A DNA stretch of 6,751 nt from CAZNNH01 sp964574335 (GTDB lineage Bacteria > Acidobacteriota > Vicinamibacteria > Fen-336). Both the position numbers and the translations under genes were made by a program. The stretch is from positions 1-6,751 of the forward strand of contig CAZNNH010000251.1 of assembly GCA_964574335.1 (NCBI GenBank), given 5' to 3'. Each line of letters starts with the position of its first letter. Positions within the stretch are counted from its first letter, which is position 1. The notes under the pieces are model-generated. The model was not told where the DNA came from. It saw only the letters and a list, made by a program, of their open reading frames with translations, and searched no databases. Positions 4,785 to 6,751 of the stretch are shown here, piece after piece.

Positions 4785-6686
4785 ATGGCCCAGATGATCC
4801 CGGACGCCTTGCCGCCCGGCCGCAGCGCGGCCGAGGGCCTGGTCTTCTCGCGGCTGCAGCTCCTCCCCGACGACTGCCTGGTGTACTACGAGCCGGCGGT
4901 CGGCGATCGTTACCCCGACTTCGTGGTGATCCTCCCCGACACCGGCCTGCTGGTGATCGAGGTCAAGGGCTGGCGCCCGTACCAGATCGTGGCCGGCAGC
5001 ACCCACAGCATCCAGCTCCAGGAGCGCGCCGGGGCCCCCGAGGAGGTCCGGGCCAACCCGATCCGGCAGGCCCGCGACTACATGCACCGGCTGATGGACG
5101 TCTGCCGGCGTCATCCGGCCGGGGCCGGCCTGCTCCACGAGACGGGAGCGTATCGGGGCCGCTTCGTGTTCCCCTTCGGCTTCTGCGCCGCGCTGTCGCA
5201 GATCACCGAAGCCGAGCTGCGCGGCCATCCCCTGGGCGACCTCCGATCGATCCTGCCGGCGACCCATGTGGTGGCGGCGGACGAGCTGGCGGCCTGGGCC
5301 CGCCTCGGCGGCGCGGAGATGAAGGAGCGGCTGGCCGCCTTCTTCGATCCCTCGTGGCCGATCCCCCGGCTGACCGAAGCGCAGGTCCAGGCGCTGCGGA
5401 CCATCATCCATCCCGAGGTGCTGGTCCCGCCGACGCCGACCCAGCTCGCCGAGGTGGCGGCGCTGGGCGCGCAGCTCCTGCTGGCCACCGAGCGCGGCCG
5501 CGCCTCGGCGCCCGACCTGCGCACCCTGGACCTGGAACAGGAGCGGGTGGCCCGCGCCCTGGGCACCGGCCACCGCCTGCTGTTCGGCGTCGCCGGCTCG
5601 GGCAAGACCATCGTGCTGTTGGCCCGCGCCCGCCTGCTTTCCCAGGCGCTGCCGTCAGGAAGGGTCCTGGTCCTCTGCTTCAACGTGGCGTTCCGCTCCT
5701 ACCTGCGGGCGGTCCTCGAGCCGTGCGCCAACGTCGATGTGCTCACCTTCCACGGCTTCGGGGCCCGCAACGGCGTCCCCTTCGCCCAGCAGACGCCCGA
5801 GGAGTACGGTCGCGCGCTGGGGGAGGTCCTGGCCTCGGGCCAGGGTGACGCCGGGCGCTACGACGCGGTCCTGATCGACGAGGCCCAGGACTTCGACCCG
5901 AGCTGGTTCCGCTGCGCGACGCTTTCGCTCAAGCAGCCGCGGGACGGGGACCTCCTGATCGTGGGCGACCGCAACCAGACCAGCTACCCGCGGGACCGGG
6001 TGTCGTGGAGCCGCCTCGGCATCTCCGCCAAGGGGCGGTCGCGGATCCTGAGAAGCAACTACCGCAACACCCGGGCGATCCTAGAGGCGGCCGCCCCCTT
6101 CGCCGACGAGGAGGGGGACGAGGACGGCATCGCGGGCGCCGCCTGTGATCCGGCGCGGGCTCGCCGCAGCACCGAGCTGCGGCCAGTGCTGATGGAGCGA
6201 AAGACCCGCGAGGCCGAGCTGGAGGCCGTGGAGGAGCTGGTCGGGGACCTGCTGGCCGGCCGGCTGGCGGGCCAGCGGCTCCGTCCGCTCCAACCCTCGG
6301 AGATCGGCCTCCTCTACCGTCGCGCCGACGAGCCCATCCTCGCTTCCCTGGCGGACCTGGTGGCGCGCTTGGGCCACCTGGCGCCCGTGGTCTGGCTGAA
6401 CCGGAAGGCGCCGAGGCGGGATCCACGCCAGGAGGTGCTCCAGCCCGGCATCAAGCTCCAGACCATCCACTCGGCCAAGGGGCTGCAGTACCGGGCGGTG
6501 GTGCTGCTCTTCGCCGACCAGCTCGGCGGCGGCGCGCCGGAGCCGGACGGCGACCGACGGCTGCTCTACGTCGCCCTGACCCGTCCGGAGGATGCGCTGG
6601 CCGTGACTTGCCTCTCGCGCGAGGCGGTCATGCCTTCGGACCTGGTCGAGACGCTACGGGTCTCGCCGGCCTTCCTGCACGCGTGA
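4785..6686 (+). CDS. NERD-domain nuclease-like / superfamily I (UvrD-like) helicase fusion
   Basis: This 633-residue protein has two parts. Residues about 15-130 form a NERD (nuclease-related) domain, which belongs to the restriction-endonuclease-like fold: Glu18, Asp45 in YPDFVVI, and the Glu59-x-Lys61 pair of LVIEVKGW make a plausible metal site. Residues about 245-610 are an SF1A helicase: Q-type lead LDLEQERVARAL (248-259), Walker A GVAGSGKT (268-275), LVLCFN (295-300), DEAQDF motif II (365-370), VGDRNQTSY motif III (393-401), LRSNYRNT motif IV (422-429), IHSAKGLQYRAVVLL motif V (561-575) and LLYVALTRPED motif VI (593-603). All key residues appear present, so ATP-driven DNA unwinding, possibly with cleavage, is expected. 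Cellular role is unknown; repair or anti-phage defence are both plausible. The ATG at 4785 is chosen because the frame stays open upstream to 4080 only as antisense to ygbA. The ribosome binding site is weak (GGCGGA). Confidence 0.92.
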   Translation: MAQMIPDALPPGRSAAEGLVFSRLQLLPDDCLVYYEPAVGDRYPDFVVILPDTGLLVIEVKGWRPYQIVAGSTHSIQLQERAGAPEEVRANPIRQARDYMHRLMDVCRRHPAGAGLLHETGAYRGRFVFPFGFCAALSQITEAELRGHPLGDLRSILPATHVVAADELAAWARLGGAEMKERLAAFFDPSWPIPRLTEAQVQALRTIIHPEVLVPPTPTQLAEVAALGAQLLLATERGRASAPDLRTLDLEQERVARALGTGHRLLFGVAGSGKTIVLLARARLLSQALPSGRVLVLCFNVAFRSYLRAVLEPCANVDVLTFHGFGARNGVPFAQQTPEEYGRALGEVLASGQGDAGRYDAVLIDEAQDFDPSWFRCATLSLKQPRDGDLLIVGDRNQTSYPRDRVSWSRLGISAKGRSRILRSNYRNTRAILEAAAPFADEEGDEDGIAGAACDPARARRSTELRPVLMERKTREAELEAVEELVGDLLAGRLAGQRLRPLQPSEIGLLYRRADEPILASLADLVARLGHLAPVVWLNRKAPRRDPRQEVLQPGIKLQTIHSAKGLQYRAVVLLFADQLGGGAPEPDGDRRLLYVALTRPEDALAVTCLSREAVMPSDLVETLRVSPAFLHA

Positions 6687-6696
6687 GCTTCACGCG
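6680..6696 (+). terminator. Short hairpin over the helicase stop codon
   Basis: CGCGTGA (6680-6686) is followed by a 3-base loop and its exact reverse complement TCACGCG (6690-6696). The left arm contains the TGA stop. No T-run follows. Confidence 0.3.
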
Positions 6697-6713
6697 GCGC
6701 CCGGGGGACATGA

Positions 6714-6744
6714 CCGGATTCGTCCGCCCTGCCAGCGAATCCGG
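6714..6744. terminator. 9-bp inverted repeat downstream of the helicase gene
   Basis: CCGGATTCG (6714-6722) and CGAATCCGG (6736-6744) form a perfect 9-bp inverted repeat around a 13-base loop, 27 bases past the helicase stop. It may be a terminator-type hairpin or an operator for a gene beyond the window. The sequence ends 7 bases later, so a following T-run cannot be judged. Confidence 0.4.
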
Positions 6745-6751
6745 ATCGTGT

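Noticed and set aside
4323..5573. 416-codon minus-strand open frame running from inside the helicase into ygbA
   Set aside because: Only the last 127 codons match YgbA. The rest is antisense to the NERD-helicase.
1..6751. Multi-gene defence island, CRISPR array, mobile element or tRNA gene
   Set aside because: No direct-repeat array, transposase, integrase, attachment-site duplication or cloverleaf was found. Only the NERD-helicase could be a defence gene.

Overview
This is a GC-rich chromosomal window (about 70% G+C by eye, with G or C at most third codon positions) from a bacterium. The gene types suggest a Gram-negative-type, high-GC lineage such as Acidobacteriota, Myxococcota or a relative. 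That placement is an impression from composition and protein style only. I see no rRNA, tRNA, CRISPR array, insertion sequence or phage gene, and no stretch over 300 bases lacks a gene.

Left half (1-3380), minus strand. A fused cation/proton antiporter with a cytoplasmic TrkA/RCK-type nucleotide-binding module (2063 to 150) follows a membrane-anchored SGNH-fold hydrolase (3380 to 2187), 123 bases apart. They could be co-transcribed, but nothing shows a functional link. The 149 bases beyond the antiporter hold a strong imperfect hairpin (43-102) overlapping a short coding-like reading frame.

Middle (3381-4306). A 115-base divergent spacer with a 7-bp inverted repeat separates the SGNH gene from a plus-strand YbaK/EbsC-type aminoacyl-tRNA deacylase (3496-3993), which has the clearest ribosome binding site in the window. 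It converges on the remains of a cyclic-nucleotide-binding-domain (Crp/Fnr-like) gene on the minus strand (4306 to 4055), whose domain can be read only by changing frame twice.

Right half (4323-6686). A YgbA-family gene (Cys-rich, known in enterobacteria as a nitrosative-stress gene) lies on the minus strand just upstream of the regulator remnant. It is divergent from a 633-residue NERD nuclease-like/superfamily I helicase fusion (4785-6686). The 78-base spacer holds a good sigma70-like promoter for ygbA overlapped by a near-palindrome. Two hairpins follow the helicase.

The window looks like ordinary housekeeping or accessory chromosome rather than a dense defence island. The parts most worth following are the stand-alone NERD-helicase, the ygbA plus broken regulator pair with its palindromic promoter, and the hairpin at the left edge. 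I do not see a complete new multi-gene system.
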